A stretch of DNA of 44,145 bases from Bacillota bacterium (GTDB lineage Bacteria; Bacillota; Clostridia; Lachnospirales; Lachnospiraceae): contig JAEZKD010000240.1 in the NCBI GenBank assembly GCA_023415655.1, positions 1 to 44,145 on the forward strand, written 5' to 3'. Every line of letters begins with the position of its first letter. The stretch's first letter is position 1. The position numbers and the translations under genes were made by a program. This document shows positions 31,755 to 41,334 of the stretch, in pieces. Under the pieces are notes generated by a model. It searched no databases and was not told the DNA's origin. It saw only the letters and a program-made list of their open reading frames with translations.

Positions 31755-34589
31755 ATGACAGATAAGAAACATTACATTAAGATACGTGGAGCCAGAGAGA
31801 ATAATCTTAAGGGAATTAATGTTGAGATTCCAAGAGATGAGTTTGTCGTGTTGACTGGTTTGAGTGGATCAGGGAAGTCATCTCTTGCGTTTGACACCAT
31901 TTATGCAGAAGGACAGCGAAGATATATGGAATCCTTGTCATCTTACGCACGACAGTTCTTAGGACAGATGGAAAAGCCGAATGTTGAGAGTATTGAGGGA
32001 CTTTCTCCTGCGATCTCGATCGATCAAAAATCGACCAATCGCAATCCAAGATCCACGGTTGGTACTGTAACAGAGATTTATGATTATTTTCGTTTGCTAT
32101 ATGCAAGAATCGGTATTCCTCATTGTCCAAAGTGTGGGAAAGAGATTAAGCGTCAGACCATTGATCAAATGGTGGATGAGGTTATGAGATTGCCAGAGGG
32201 CACCAAGATACAATTGCTCGCACCAGTAGTCCGTGGACGTAAGGGGGAGCATGCTAAGATTTTTGAGAATGCAAAGAAAAGCGGTTATGTAAGAGTAAGA
32301 GTTGATGGGAATCTTTATGAATTAACGGAAGAGATTAAGTTAGAGAAGAATGTGAAGCATAACATTGAGATTATCATTGACCGTCTTGTAGTAAAGGAAG
32401 GAATCCAAAAACGTCTCTCTGACTCGATTGAGAGTGTGGTAGAGCTTAGTGATGGACTTTTAATCGTGGATATCATTGGTGGTGAGGAGTTGATGTTCTC
32501 TCAGAGTTTCTCCTGTCCAGATTGTGGTATTAGTATGGAGGAGATGGAACCAAGAACCTTCTCGTTTAATAATCCATTTGGTGCTTGTCCAGAATGCCAT
32601 GGTATTGGGTATAAGATGGAATTTGCTGAGGAATTATTGATTCCAGATCCTACGTTAAGTATTGATGAGGGAGCCATTGCTGTCCCTGGATGGGCTTCCG
32701 TTACGGACCAAGGTAGCTATACACGTTGTATTATGGATGCATTAGCAAAAGAGTATAAGTTCTCCTTAAGTACTCCATTTTGTGATTACCCAAAAAAGAT
32801 ACATGATATCATTATGTACGGTACGGAAGGGAAATCAGTGAAAGTACATTATGTCGGTCAACGTGGTGTTGGAGTATATGATGTTGCTTTTGAAGGACTG
32901 GTTAAGAATGTTGAGCGTAGATATCGTGAGACTGGCTCGGATTCATCCAAGCAAGAATATGAAACCTATATGAATACCACTCCATGTAAATGCTGTAGAG
33001 GTAAGCGTTTAAAACCAGAAGCTCTTGCGGTTACTGTTGGAGATAAGAACATTGCTGACGTTACTGATATGTCGATTCGTAACCTTTCAACCTTTATGGA
33101 GAATCTTTCATTAACGCCAATGCAACTTAAGATTGGTGAATTGGTATTAAAGGAAATCAGAGCAAGAATTGGATTCCTAGTAGACGTAGGACTTGAATAT
33201 CTCACATTATCGCGTGCGACTGGTTCCTTGTCGGGTGGTGAGGCGCAGAGAATTCGTTTGGCAACTCAAATTGGTTCTGGGCTAGTTGGCGTTGCGTATA
33301 TCTTAGATGAACCAAGTATTGGACTTCACCAGAGAGATAATGATAAATTACTTAAGACATTAATCCACCTAAAGGATCTTGGGAATACCTTGATCGTTGT
33401 GGAACATGATGAGGACACGATGTTCGCTGCGGACTATATCGTGGATATCGGTCCGGGGGCTGGAGAACATGGAGGAGAAGTAGTTGCTACTGGTACTGCA
33501 CAAGAGATTATGGATAATCCAAACTCGATTACAGGTGCGTATTTAAGTGGAAAAATCCAAATCCCTGTTCCAAAGGAGAGAAAAGAGCCAAGTGGTTTCT
33601 TAACAATTAAAGGTGCTAAGGAGAATAATTTAAAGAATATTAATGTGGACATACCACTTGGAGTATTTACTTGTATTACAGGAGTTTCTGGATCTGGTAA
33701 GAGTTCTCTGATTACTCAGATTCTTTATAAGAGATTAGCGAGAGATTTAAATCGTGCACGTTGTATCCCAGGAAAGCACGATGAGATGATTGGAATTGAT
33801 CAACTGGATAAGGTGATTAATATAGATCAGTCACCGATTGGCAGAACACCTCGTTCCAATCCAGCCACCTACACGGGAGTATTTGATCAGATTCGTGATT
33901 TATTTGCATCTACAGCAGAAGCTAAGATGAAGGGATATAGTAAGGGACGCTTTAGTTTTAATATTAAGGGTGGACGTTGCGAAGCATGTAGCGGTGATGG
34001 TATTATCAAGATTGAGATGAATTTCCTACCAGATATCTATGTTCCATGTGAAGTATGTAATGGAAAGCGCTACAATCGAGATACACTGGATGTTCATTAC
34101 AAAGGCAAATCTATCTTTGATGTATTAAATATGACGGTGGAAGAGGCAGTGAAATTCTTTGAGAATGTTCCTTCCATACGTAGAAAAATTGAGACATTAA
34201 ATGACGTTGGGCTTTCTTATCTAAAACTTGGACATCCTTCCACCTCTTTATCAGGTGGTGAAGCTCAAAGAATTAAGCTGGCGACGGAGTTAAGTAAGAG
34301 AAGTACAGGTAAAACAATTTATATCTTGGATGAGCCAACGACAGGGCTTCACTTTGCAGATGTTCATAAGTTGGTTGAGATTCTACAACGCCTTAAGGAT
34401 GGTGGTAATACAGTGGTTGTAATCGAGCATAATCTTGATGTAATTAAAACTGCTGATTATCTAATCGATATTGGACCTGAAGGTGGGGATAAGGGTGGTA
34501 CGGTCGTTGCTACTGGTACACCAGAAGAAGTCGCTAAGAATAAGAAGTCTTATACTGGCATGTATGTGAAGAAGTATTTAGAGAAGTAA
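31755..34589 (+). CDS. uvrA: Excinuclease ABC subunit A
   Basis: 944 residues, the normal length. Two ABC ATPase halves are present: Walker A LTGLSGSGKSSLAFDT near the N-terminus and ITGVSGSGKSSLITQ in the second half, each with its LSGGEAQRI signature and ILDEP. Zinc cysteines are visible at CPKCGKEI, CPDCG with CPECHG, CKCCRGKR, and CEACSGDG with CEVCNGKR. UvrA scans DNA for bulky damage as a dimer and hands it to UvrB. It is 47 bases after uvrB and shares its SOS control. Confidence 0.98.
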   Translation: MTDKKHYIKIRGARENNLKGINVEIPRDEFVVLTGLSGSGKSSLAFDTIYAEGQRRYMESLSSYARQFLGQMEKPNVESIEGLSPAISIDQKSTNRNPRSTVGTVTEIYDYFRLLYARIGIPHCPKCGKEIKRQTIDQMVDEVMRLPEGTKIQLLAPVVRGRKGEHAKIFENAKKSGYVRVRVDGNLYELTEEIKLEKNVKHNIEIIIDRLVVKEGIQKRLSDSIESVVELSDGLLIVDIIGGEELMFSQSFSCPDCGISMEEMEPRTFSFNNPFGACPECHGIGYKMEFAEELLIPDPTLSIDEGAIAVPGWASVTDQGSYTRCIMDALAKEYKFSLSTPFCDYPKKIHDIIMYGTEGKSVKVHYVGQRGVGVYDVAFEGLVKNVERRYRETGSDSSKQEYETYMNTTPCKCCRGKRLKPEALAVTVGDKNIADVTDMSIRNLSTFMENLSLTPMQLKIGELVLKEIRARIGFLVDVGLEYLTLSRATGSLSGGEAQRIRLATQIGSGLVGVAYILDEPSIGLHQRDNDKLLKTLIHLKDLGNTLIVVEHDEDTMFAADYIVDIGPGAGEHGGEVVATGTAQEIMDNPNSITGAYLSGKIQIPVPKERKEPSGFLTIKGAKENNLKNINVDIPLGVFTCITGVSGSGKSSLITQILYKRLARDLNRARCIPGKHDEMIGIDQLDKVINIDQSPIGRTPRSNPATYTGVFDQIRDLFASTAEAKMKGYSKGRFSFNIKGGRCEACSGDGIIKIEMNFLPDIYVPCEVCNGKRYNRDTLDVHYKGKSIFDVLNMTVEEAVKFFENVPSIRRKIETLNDVGLSYLKLGHPSTSLSGGEAQRIKLATELSKRSTGKTIYILDEPTTGLHFADVHKLVEILQRLKDGGNTVVVIEHNLDVIKTADYLIDIGPEGGDKGGTVVATGTPEEVAKNKKSYTGMYVKKYLEK

Positions 34590-34600
34590 ATAGAGTAGAA

Positions 34601-34646
34601 AAAGTACACGAATAGAAATGGCTAAGTTTATTCGTGTACTTTGTTT
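34601..34646 (+). terminator. Intrinsic terminator of uvrBA
   Basis: Perfect 14-bp arms (34601-34614 with 34629-34642) follow the uvrA stop, with a T-rich tail. Confidence 0.75.
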
Positions 34647-34700
34647 CTCTAACAACAAAATATTACGTAACACCTATATTACATAGAAGGAGAAGTACAT

Positions 34701-35282
34701 ATGGAATATCATTTTTTTGCAATGATGTCTCGAATGAAATATATTGAACGCTGGGCATTGATGAGAAACTCTATTAGCGAAAATATCAGTGAACATTCTC
34801 TTGAAGTTAGTATGATTGTTCATGCATTAGCAGTGATTGGACGTAAGAGATTTCAGAAAGACTTAAATAGTGAGAAAGCAGCTGTCATTGCACTTTATCA
34901 TGACTCAACAGAAATAATCACTGGTGATATGCCTACACCAATTAAGTATTATAATCGTTCCATCAAGGAAGCCTTTCAAGCCATTGAAGATAATGCTGCG
35001 AATCAACTTCTTTCTATGCTACCAGAAGATATACGAGAGGAGTATCATAGTCTGTTCTTTCGTGAAGAAAAAGAAGATTATCTGTGGAGGCTGGTGAAAG
35101 CAGCAGATAAAATCTCGGCTTTGATTAAATGTATTGAAGAGGGGAAGGCTGGGAATCAGGAATTTGTGCGTGCCAAAGCATCGATTGAAGAAAGTCTTAT
35201 TAAGATGCAGCTAGAAGAAGTAGAGGTATTTATGAGAGAGTTCCTTCCGTCCTATGAAAAGACCCTGGATGAATTAAATTAA
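34701..35282 (+). CDS. YfbR-like HD-domain 5'-deoxynucleotidase
   Basis: 193 residues. The metal-binding residues of the HD fold are in place: H32 in SEHSLEV, H67-D68 in LYHDSTEIITGD (with E71 and D76) and D136 in VKAADKISAL. These line up, one residue shifted, with E. coli YfbR, which removes phosphate from deoxynucleoside monophosphates. A role in trimming dNMP pools is likely. AAGGAGAAG precedes the ATG. It is separated from uvrA by a terminator and from the next gene by about 190 bases, so it is probably transcribed alone. Confidence 0.87.
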   Translation: MEYHFFAMMSRMKYIERWALMRNSISENISEHSLEVSMIVHALAVIGRKRFQKDLNSEKAAVIALYHDSTEIITGDMPTPIKYYNRSIKEAFQAIEDNAANQLLSMLPEDIREEYHSLFFREEKEDYLWRLVKAADKISALIKCIEEGKAGNQEFVRAKASIEESLIKMQLEEVEVFMREFLPSYEKTLDELN

Positions 35283-35475
35283 GAAGCGCTATATTCATTT
35301 AGTTAACTCATTCGTTTCATTAACCTAGAATTATTCCTCCGATTAAGGTTTATGCTATTAACTGATTATTACATCTATGTAGATTGACTCATGGAACAAT
35401 ATACTAATATCTTCGTCTAATTATTATAAGCGGTGCAACGTGATTACGAAGAGATGATGTTTAGGAGGAGGTTCT

Positions 35476-37161
35476 ATGAGGAAATTCATAGCTATTTTAA
35501 TCGTTGGAGTAATGGTGATGAGTATATTGGCTGGATGTGGAAGAAGGTCTGAGTCAAAAGTTGCGAACACTGGAACAAAAGCTGACCAAAAAGGGAATAA
35601 AAGTTCTCTAACAGAAAGCTCGGTAAAAGAATCTGTATCGGGTGAAATGAATCAAGCATACGATATGGCAACTTCAAATGCGAGTTATGAGCCACAATTC
35701 CATGGAGGGTATCTAGCGGAAGGTGAAAGTACAGGAGAATTCAAACTAGAAGAGTTCAATACGGAAGAATATAAGAGCATCAAGGAAAATGGATATGTTT
35801 CTGTTGCGTATCAACCACTTTCAACCTTCTCAGCAGACGTGGATACCGCTTCTTATAGTAACGTCAGAAGAATGATACAAAATGGGTACTTTGATGGTGG
35901 AGCAGTTCGAACCGAGGAAATGATTAATTATTTTACGTATCAGTATGCAACCCCGAGTTCAGAGGAACCCTTTGCAGTTACTACGGAGTATTCAAAGTGT
36001 CCATGGAACCCAGATACTAAATTAATGCTTGTAGGAATTCAGACAGAAAAAATAGATTTCTCAAACACTCCACCAGCTAACCTTGTATTCTTAATTGATG
36101 TATCTGGCTCTATGATGGATGATGATAAGCTCCCACTTGTACAAAAGGCATTCAATCTCCTAACAGAGAATCTAACGGAGAAAGACCGAGTGTCAATAGT
36201 AACTTATGCATCTGGGGATACCGTTGTTTTAGAAGGTGCCAATGGAATACAAAGAGAAACTGTTATGGAGGCAATCAATAATTTATATGCCTCTGGTTCC
36301 ACAGCAGGAAGCAAGGGAATTGAGACTGCATATGAGATAGCGCAGAAATATTTTATCCCAAATGGGAATAATCGCGTTATCCTTGCAACCGATGGCGATC
36401 TAAATGTTGGATTGACAAGTGAAAGTGAATTAGAAAATCTGATTACTGAGAAAAAAGAAACAGGAATCTATCTTTCGGTATTAGGCTTTGGTACTGGGAA
36501 TATCAAAGATAACAAGATGGAAGTTCTAGCAGACAAAGGGAATGGAAATTACGCCTACATTGATTCTATTATGGAGGCTAAGAAGGTATTAGTAGATGAG
36601 ATGGGGGCTACCTTAGTAACAGTTGCATCCGATGTGAAATTCCAGATTGAGTTTAATCCAAACCTTGTCAAAGGCTATCGTTTGCTTGGATATGAGAACC
36701 GTATGCTCGCCACAGAGGATTTTGAGGATGATACTAAGGACGCTGGAGAAGTTGGTGCAGGACATTCGGTGACTGTATTGTATGAGATTGTTCCAGTGGA
36801 TTCTAAGATGGAACTTTCAACAACGGAGTTAAAGTATCAGAATACAACAGAACCAACAATGAATAAGGAGGAGCTATTGACGGTTAGTATTCGTTATAAG
36901 AAACCTGGCGAAAGCACCTCGCAGTTAATGCAAACTGTGGTGAATCAAGCTTCTTATGCAAATCAAATGCCAGATAATCTTTGTTTTGCAGCATGTGTAG
37001 CTCAATTTTCGATGATGTTACGTGATAGTGAGTATAAAGGAACTGCATCCTATGAGAGCTTAATTGACCAATTAACTAGTGACGTAATTGGTAATGATAG
37101 TTATAGAGAAGAATTTAGAAGTTTAGTGGAGTTAGCAAAGAAGTATAAATTTATTGAATAG
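35476..37161 (+). CDS. Surface lipoprotein with von Willebrand A domain (YfbK-like)
   Basis: 561 residues. A signal peptide ends in the lipobox LAGC with C21 as the lipid-bearing cysteine. A low-complexity Ser/Lys/Glu linker follows. The block STFSADVDTASYSNVRRMI is typical of YfbK-type proteins. The vWA domain has the MIDAS motif DVSGS (D208, S210, S212), with later ILATDGDLNVGL contributing. The C-terminal third carries the matching DUF3520-type region. It probably holds a protein partner or ion at the outer face of the membrane; no substrate is known. AGGAGG precedes the ATG. The neighbours do not suggest a pathway. Confidence 0.87.
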   Translation: MRKFIAILIVGVMVMSILAGCGRRSESKVANTGTKADQKGNKSSLTESSVKESVSGEMNQAYDMATSNASYEPQFHGGYLAEGESTGEFKLEEFNTEEYKSIKENGYVSVAYQPLSTFSADVDTASYSNVRRMIQNGYFDGGAVRTEEMINYFTYQYATPSSEEPFAVTTEYSKCPWNPDTKLMLVGIQTEKIDFSNTPPANLVFLIDVSGSMMDDDKLPLVQKAFNLLTENLTEKDRVSIVTYASGDTVVLEGANGIQRETVMEAINNLYASGSTAGSKGIETAYEIAQKYFIPNGNNRVILATDGDLNVGLTSESELENLITEKKETGIYLSVLGFGTGNIKDNKMEVLADKGNGNYAYIDSIMEAKKVLVDEMGATLVTVASDVKFQIEFNPNLVKGYRLLGYENRMLATEDFEDDTKDAGEVGAGHSVTVLYEIVPVDSKMELSTTELKYQNTTEPTMNKEELLTVSIRYKKPGESTSQLMQTVVNQASYANQMPDNLCFAACVAQFSMMLRDSEYKGTASYESLIDQLTSDVIGNDSYREEFRSLVELAKKYKFIE

Positions 37162-37319
37162 TCATCTTTGGTATGGTAGTAGTAGGTGATATTATTTTAT
37201 GGAGAAGTTATTTGATAAGGTAGTAGTATGAAATTGGTTTATAAGGAGTGTCTTCTCATAAGGTAGTATAATAATTTCTGCGGATAATCATCGGATAGGG
37301 TATACCGTAGGTTATATTC

Positions 37320-37408
37320 AAAGAATGTGATTGTGTTATTTTCTTGATGTTTCGTTATGTGATTACTGCATAGTTTAACATTAAGGCTTTATCACAATCA
37401 CATTCTTT
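37320..37408. repeat. Long-armed inverted repeat downstream of ddl and the vWA gene
   Basis: Arms 37320-37335 and 37393-37408 are perfect 16-bp complements around a 57-base loop, in a 314-base gap between converging genes. No T-run follows. It may be a terminator for both genes, or an insertion remnant related in style to the larger element on the other side of ddl. The remainder of the gap shows no ORF. Confidence 0.45.
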
Positions 37409-37475
37409 CGTTATGTTATGTAACTGTGTATGATATTGATTAGGTAATAGGTTAAGAAACTGATATCATAGAACC

Positions 37476-38501
37476 CTATCTTCCATTTAGAATCAGCTCG
37501 CATAATTCATTGTAATCGATACCCGCAGTTTTCGCTTCTTGTGGAAGTAAACTGGTTGGAGTCATGCCCGGGAGAGTATTGGCTTCTAAACAGAAAAATT
37601 CATTGTTTTCATTGAGTAGAAAATCGATTCTAGAATAAAATCCAAGCTGAAGGCATTCATGTACCTGCAATGCAGTCGCTTGCATTTGCTTAGTTATCGT
37701 TTCCTCTAATTTGGCGGGACAGATTTCTGTGGTTGCACCAGCTTGATATTTATTCGAGTAATCATAAAAGCCCTCATTTGGGATAATCTCAATTGGTGGT
37801 AAAGTCTTATGATTTAAGATACCAATCGAAAACTCACGACCTGTGATTACTTCTTCAAAGAGGATTCTATTTTCATAGATGCGTGCATAGTCCAATGCTT
37901 TCTGTAACTCTTCTTTCGTATGTACAATGGAAACGCCAACACTTGAGCCACAGCTGCATGGTTTAATTACACAAGGAAGAGAGATCGAATTAGCATCAAA
38001 CTTAGAATCTGTGATATCCATGACGGTCCATTTTGGTGTTGATATGCTAGCTGTTCTCATTATCTTTTTTGAGATGTCTTTGTCCATGGCAAGAAGACTT
38101 CCGATATAGCCAGAACCAGTGTAAGAAATACCATAGATATCAAACAAAGCTTGCAACTGTCCATTCTCTCCAACAGAGCCATGAAGCGCAAGAAATACAC
38201 GATCTGCATACTGACAAATCTGAATTACATTTTTACCGATTAAGGCTTCCCCATTATCAGTCTCGTTTTTTAGTTTTGTAAGATCAGGTTCTTTTGTTGG
38301 AACCTGATACTCGTATTGTTGATCTGAATCTCGACTTAAAAATAGTTCTTCGATTGGAACCTTAACTTCTATACCAAGATATAAATCAAGCAATAAAACT
38401 TTATGACCATTCTCCATGAGAGCATTGGCGATTAAACTCCCTGAACTTAAGGAGACATCACGTTCAGGACTAAGCCCACCAGCTAAAACAACAATATTCA
38501 T
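37476..38501 (-). CDS. ddl: D-alanine--D-alanine ligase family protein
   Basis: 341 residues. The N-terminus has VVLAGGLSPERDVSLSSG, the first Ddl signature. The ATP-grasp region includes PCVIKPCSCGSSVGVSIV, the substrate loop FEEVITGREFSIGIL and the metal-binding end FFCLEANTLPGMTPTSLLPQEA. Ddl joins two D-alanines for peptidoglycan precursors. The glycine-rich metal-site sequence looks like an ordinary Ddl; no VanH/VanX genes are present to suggest resistance. AGGAGG lies upstream of the ATG. It is transcribed away from guaA and flanked by inverted repeats. Confidence 0.9.
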   Translation of the reverse strand: MNIVVLAGGLSPERDVSLSSGSLIANALMENGHKVLLLDLYLGIEVKVPIEELFLSRDSDQQYEYQVPTKEPDLTKLKNETDNGEALIGKNVIQICQYADRVFLALHGSVGENGQLQALFDIYGISYTGSGYIGSLLAMDKDISKKIMRTASISTPKWTVMDITDSKFDANSISLPCVIKPCSCGSSVGVSIVHTKEELQKALDYARIYENRILFEEVITGREFSIGILNHKTLPPIEIIPNEGFYDYSNKYQAGATTEICPAKLEETITKQMQATALQVHECLQLGFYSRIDFLLNENNEFFCLEANTLPGMTPTSLLPQEAKTAGIDYNELCELILNGR

Positions 38502-38548
38502 AGTTACCTCCTTTTCATTTCATAAATCTGAAAACTCTACGGTTTACA

Positions 38549-38705
38549 GAATTTCATGCACAATTAGGGGGGAGTTACTGAACGAATGTGTTAGTGAAAA
38601 AGTCTCTATGTTCCGTTACGCTAAGCGTTACACAGCGTAAAGTCAAATCAAGACTTTTTCACAAACGCATTCGTTATTTACATTGCGTAATTGTGCATGA
38701 AATTC
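38549..38705. mobile_element. MITE-like 157-bp imperfect palindrome upstream of ddl
   Basis: Perfect 18-bp terminal arms (38549-38566 with 38688-38705) enclose a second pair of 25-base arms (38581-38605 with 38651-38675) that match at 23 of 25 positions. A small acgc/gcgt hairpin sits at the centre. It has no ORF. Nested arms and short length fit a miniature inverted-repeat element. No clear target duplication is seen at the ends. The rest of the 580-base ddl-guaA gap holds only the guaA promoter. Confidence 0.55.
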
Positions 38706-38994
38706 ATTTAGGTTGTGAGTTTCGCATATTAGTACTACAAAAGTGTTTAAGTTAAAAGAGATTAGGATTAGAGAATGAGGATACCTGTTATTGAACTGAG
38801 TTGAGTTTTAGCTAGATGGAGGTATTCATCAATAGTAATCTCTTGTTTATCATACAACTTTATGGTTATAAATAGAAGTAAGAATTATGAAAATTATTTT
38901 GAGTGGTGAGATAAAAACTATGTTTTAAGTTTTAGGGAATTGATGTTGGTTTTAGATTTCATTCAATGGTTTGCGTTTACATTGGAGAATACTC

Positions 38995-39023
38995 TTGAAT
39001 GATTGTATTAAATGTTGTAAAAT
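38995..39023 (+). promoter_or_regulatory. guaA promoter
   Basis: TTGAAT (38995-39000), a 17-base spacer and TAAAAT (39018-39023), about 60 bases before the guaA start. The short leader leaves no room for a purine riboswitch. Confidence 0.6.
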
Positions 39024-39083
39024 GGGTGACATATTAAAAAGTAAGTAAATCAATCGATTGCGAAACTATAGGAGGAAATAATC

Positions 39084-40628
39084 GTGAACAAGGAAATGGT
39101 AATTGTACTCGATTTTGGTGGTCAGTATAATCAGCTGATTGCGAGAAGAGTCAGAGAATGCAATGTTTACTGTGAGATATATTCTTATAAGACTGATCTT
39201 GAGAAAATTAAAGCTATGAATCCAAAGGGTATTATCTTAACAGGAGGACCGAATAGCTGTTATGAACCTGATTCACCTACGTATGCCAAAGAGTTATTCG
39301 AGTTAGGTGTTCCGGTTTTAGGAATCTGTTATGGTGCTCAGCTGATGTCCCATGTACTTGGTGGGTGTGTAAAAAAAGCAGAAGTTCGTGAATATGGTAA
39401 AACTAACGTAATCATTGATTCAGAGTCGAAGATATTTAAAGGTGTAAATAAAGAGACTGTTTGTTGGATGAGTCATTTTGACTATATACATCAGATTGCA
39501 GAGGGATTCCAGATTACTGCTCATACAGCAGATTGTCCTGTAGCAGCAGCGGAACATGTAGATAAGAATCTCTATTTAGTTCAATTCCATCCAGAAGTGC
39601 TTCATACGCAGGAAGGTACTAAAATGCTTTCTAATTTTGTTTATGAAGTATGCGGTTGCGCTGGAGACTGGAAGATGGATTCCTTTGTTGAAACTTCAAT
39701 TGTTGCATTACGTGAAAAAATTGGTTCTGGTAAAGTTTTATGTGCTCTTTCTGGTGGTGTAGATTCCTCCGTTGCAGCAGTTATGTTATCTAAAGCAGTT
39801 GGGGATCAATTAACATGTGTGTTTGTTGATCATGGTTTACTTCGTAAAAATGAAGGCGACGAAGTGGAAGCTGTATTTGGACCAAAAGGGCCTTACAAAT
39901 TAAACTTTATTCGTGTCAATGCTCAAGAACGTTTCTATGATAAATTAAAGGGTGTTGAAGAACCAGAGCTTAAGAGAAAGATCATCGGTGAAGAGTTCAT
40001 CCGTGTCTTTGAAGAAGAAGCAAAGAAAATCGGTACCGTTGATTTCTTAGTACAGGGAACGATTTATCCAGATGTTGTAGAAAGTGGTGTCGGTGGTGAA
40101 TCGGTAGTGATTAAGTCTCACCACAACGTTGGTGGATTACCTGATTACGTAGATTTTAAAGAAATCGTAGAACCATTACGTGACCTTTTCAAGGATGAGG
40201 TACGTAAAGCAGGTCTTGAGCTTGGAATTCCAGAGAATTTAGTGTTCCGTCAACCATTCCCAGGCCCAGGTCTTGGTATCCGTATCATCGGTGAAGTAAC
40301 TGCTGAAAAAGTAAAGATCGTTCAGGAGGCGGATGCAATTTACCGTGAAGAGATTGCGAACGCAGGATTAGACCGTAGCATTGGTCAGTATTTTGCAGCA
40401 TTAACAAACATGAGATCCGTTGGTGTTATGGGGGATGAAAGAACCTACGATTATGCAGTTGCACTTCGTGCAGTGAATACAATAGACTTCATGACTGCAG
40501 AGTCTGCTGACCTACCATGGGAAGTACTTGCAAAAGTGACAAGTAGAATTGTGAATGAAGTAAAGCATGTGAATAGAGTATTCTATGATTGTACAGGGAA
40601 ACCACCAGCTACGATTGAGTTCGAATAG
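39084..40628 (+). CDS. guaA: GMP synthase (glutamine-hydrolysing)
   Basis: 514 residues from GTG 39084 behind AGGAGG. The N-terminal amidotransferase has nucleophile C82 in GICYGAQ and the VQFHPEV histidine/glutamate pair. The synthetase half has the PP-loop ALSGGVDSSV. The C-terminal dimer domain ends VNRVFYDCTGKPPATIEFE, the family's hallmark tail. It turns XMP into GMP, the last step of guanine nucleotide synthesis. The gene is monocistronic, with its own promoter and terminator. It is the last clearly housekeeping gene before the accessory region. Confidence 0.97.
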   Translation: MNKEMVIVLDFGGQYNQLIARRVRECNVYCEIYSYKTDLEKIKAMNPKGIILTGGPNSCYEPDSPTYAKELFELGVPVLGICYGAQLMSHVLGGCVKKAEVREYGKTNVIIDSESKIFKGVNKETVCWMSHFDYIHQIAEGFQITAHTADCPVAAAEHVDKNLYLVQFHPEVLHTQEGTKMLSNFVYEVCGCAGDWKMDSFVETSIVALREKIGSGKVLCALSGGVDSSVAAVMLSKAVGDQLTCVFVDHGLLRKNEGDEVEAVFGPKGPYKLNFIRVNAQERFYDKLKGVEEPELKRKIIGEEFIRVFEEEAKKIGTVDFLVQGTIYPDVVESGVGGESVVIKSHHNVGGLPDYVDFKEIVEPLRDLFKDEVRKAGLELGIPENLVFRQPFPGPGLGIRIIGEVTAEKVKIVQEADAIYREEIANAGLDRSIGQYFAALTNMRSVGVMGDERTYDYAVALRAVNTIDFMTAESADLPWEVLAKVTSRIVNEVKHVNRVFYDCTGKPPATIEFE

Positions 40629-40752
40629 GAGCAAGAAATCGAAAAACTCAGTATTTATGTGAGTTTGAGATGCCTTGTAAAATGGTTTGATAACACTTTG
40701 CTAAACAAGTTTGTTTAAGATTGGCGAGTGTTTTTGAAGTTAAGTCCAATAG

Positions 40753-40794
40753 AAAAGGTCTTACTGAACATTATGTTCGGTAGGACCTTTTTTT
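40753..40794 (+). terminator. Intrinsic terminator downstream of guaA
   Basis: Arms 40753-40770 and 40775-40790 pair with a few G-U pairs around TTAT, followed by a T-run to 40794. It lies about 130 bases after guaA. Confidence 0.8.
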
Positions 40795-41334
40795 CGTTCT
40801 TTGAGTGGCTTTAATATTCAGGTTCTGTAAAAAAGTACAATCCTCTTTTGATATTTGACCTTCACGAAGTTTGCTTACCCGATCATACCAGGCAGTGAAG
40901 TTATCAAAAAGCTGAGGATAGGATGGATTATCAGAGACTTAAGCAGAACGGGAAGAGGCAAGAAAAGCGTATCTCGATGTTCGGAAGGGATTGGGAAATA
41001 TCCCAATTATATTACAGATGCACTGATTGCCAGTTAGAATTATAATGAATTTAAGAACAGGGGTATGACACGCCTCTGTTTGTTGTGATTAAAGAAATAA
41101 CATCATGGAATTGCTAGTGGGAGTGTGGTAGAATGGAAGCGATGGAAACTAATAATTTACCTAAGGAGTTGTTCGTAGTTTGGAGGGCAGAAGGTGTACT
41201 CATCCAGAAACCAAAAGAGATTAAGATATTTGTAAAGATATGTTAGAAGATATCTTTTTTGAAGACTAACAAGAACATAAAGATTGACTTCTACATGAGT
41301 GGAAAACTCAATAGTGAATATGGAGGAGTGAGTT
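40795..41334. other. Gene-poor, decayed-looking junction before the accessory cluster
   Basis: No convincing gene. A minus-strand frame from 40938 to 40771 has no start but reads like real protein (PQLFDNFTAWYDRVSKLREG), so it may be the decayed end of a lost gene. A plus-strand frame at 40855-41037 lacks a ribosome site. A 37-residue frame at 41133-41246 (MEAMETNNLPKELFVVWRAE) has only a weak one. A short hairpin (about 41056-41080) may be a terminator. The stretch looks like the scarred edge of an acquired segment. Confidence 0.4.

Noticed and set aside
37476..38501. Vancomycin-resistance ligase in place of ddl
   Set aside because: No vanH, vanX, vanT or regulatory genes lie nearby and the motifs look like ordinary Ddl.
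38502..39083. Guanine riboswitch before guaA
   Set aside because: The leader from the promoter at 38995-39023 to GTG 39084 is too short and none of the conserved purine-aptamer loops are seen.
40855..41037. Plus-strand 60-residue frame as a gene
   Set aside because: No ribosome site before the ATG and no recognisable family; kept only as part of the decayed junction.
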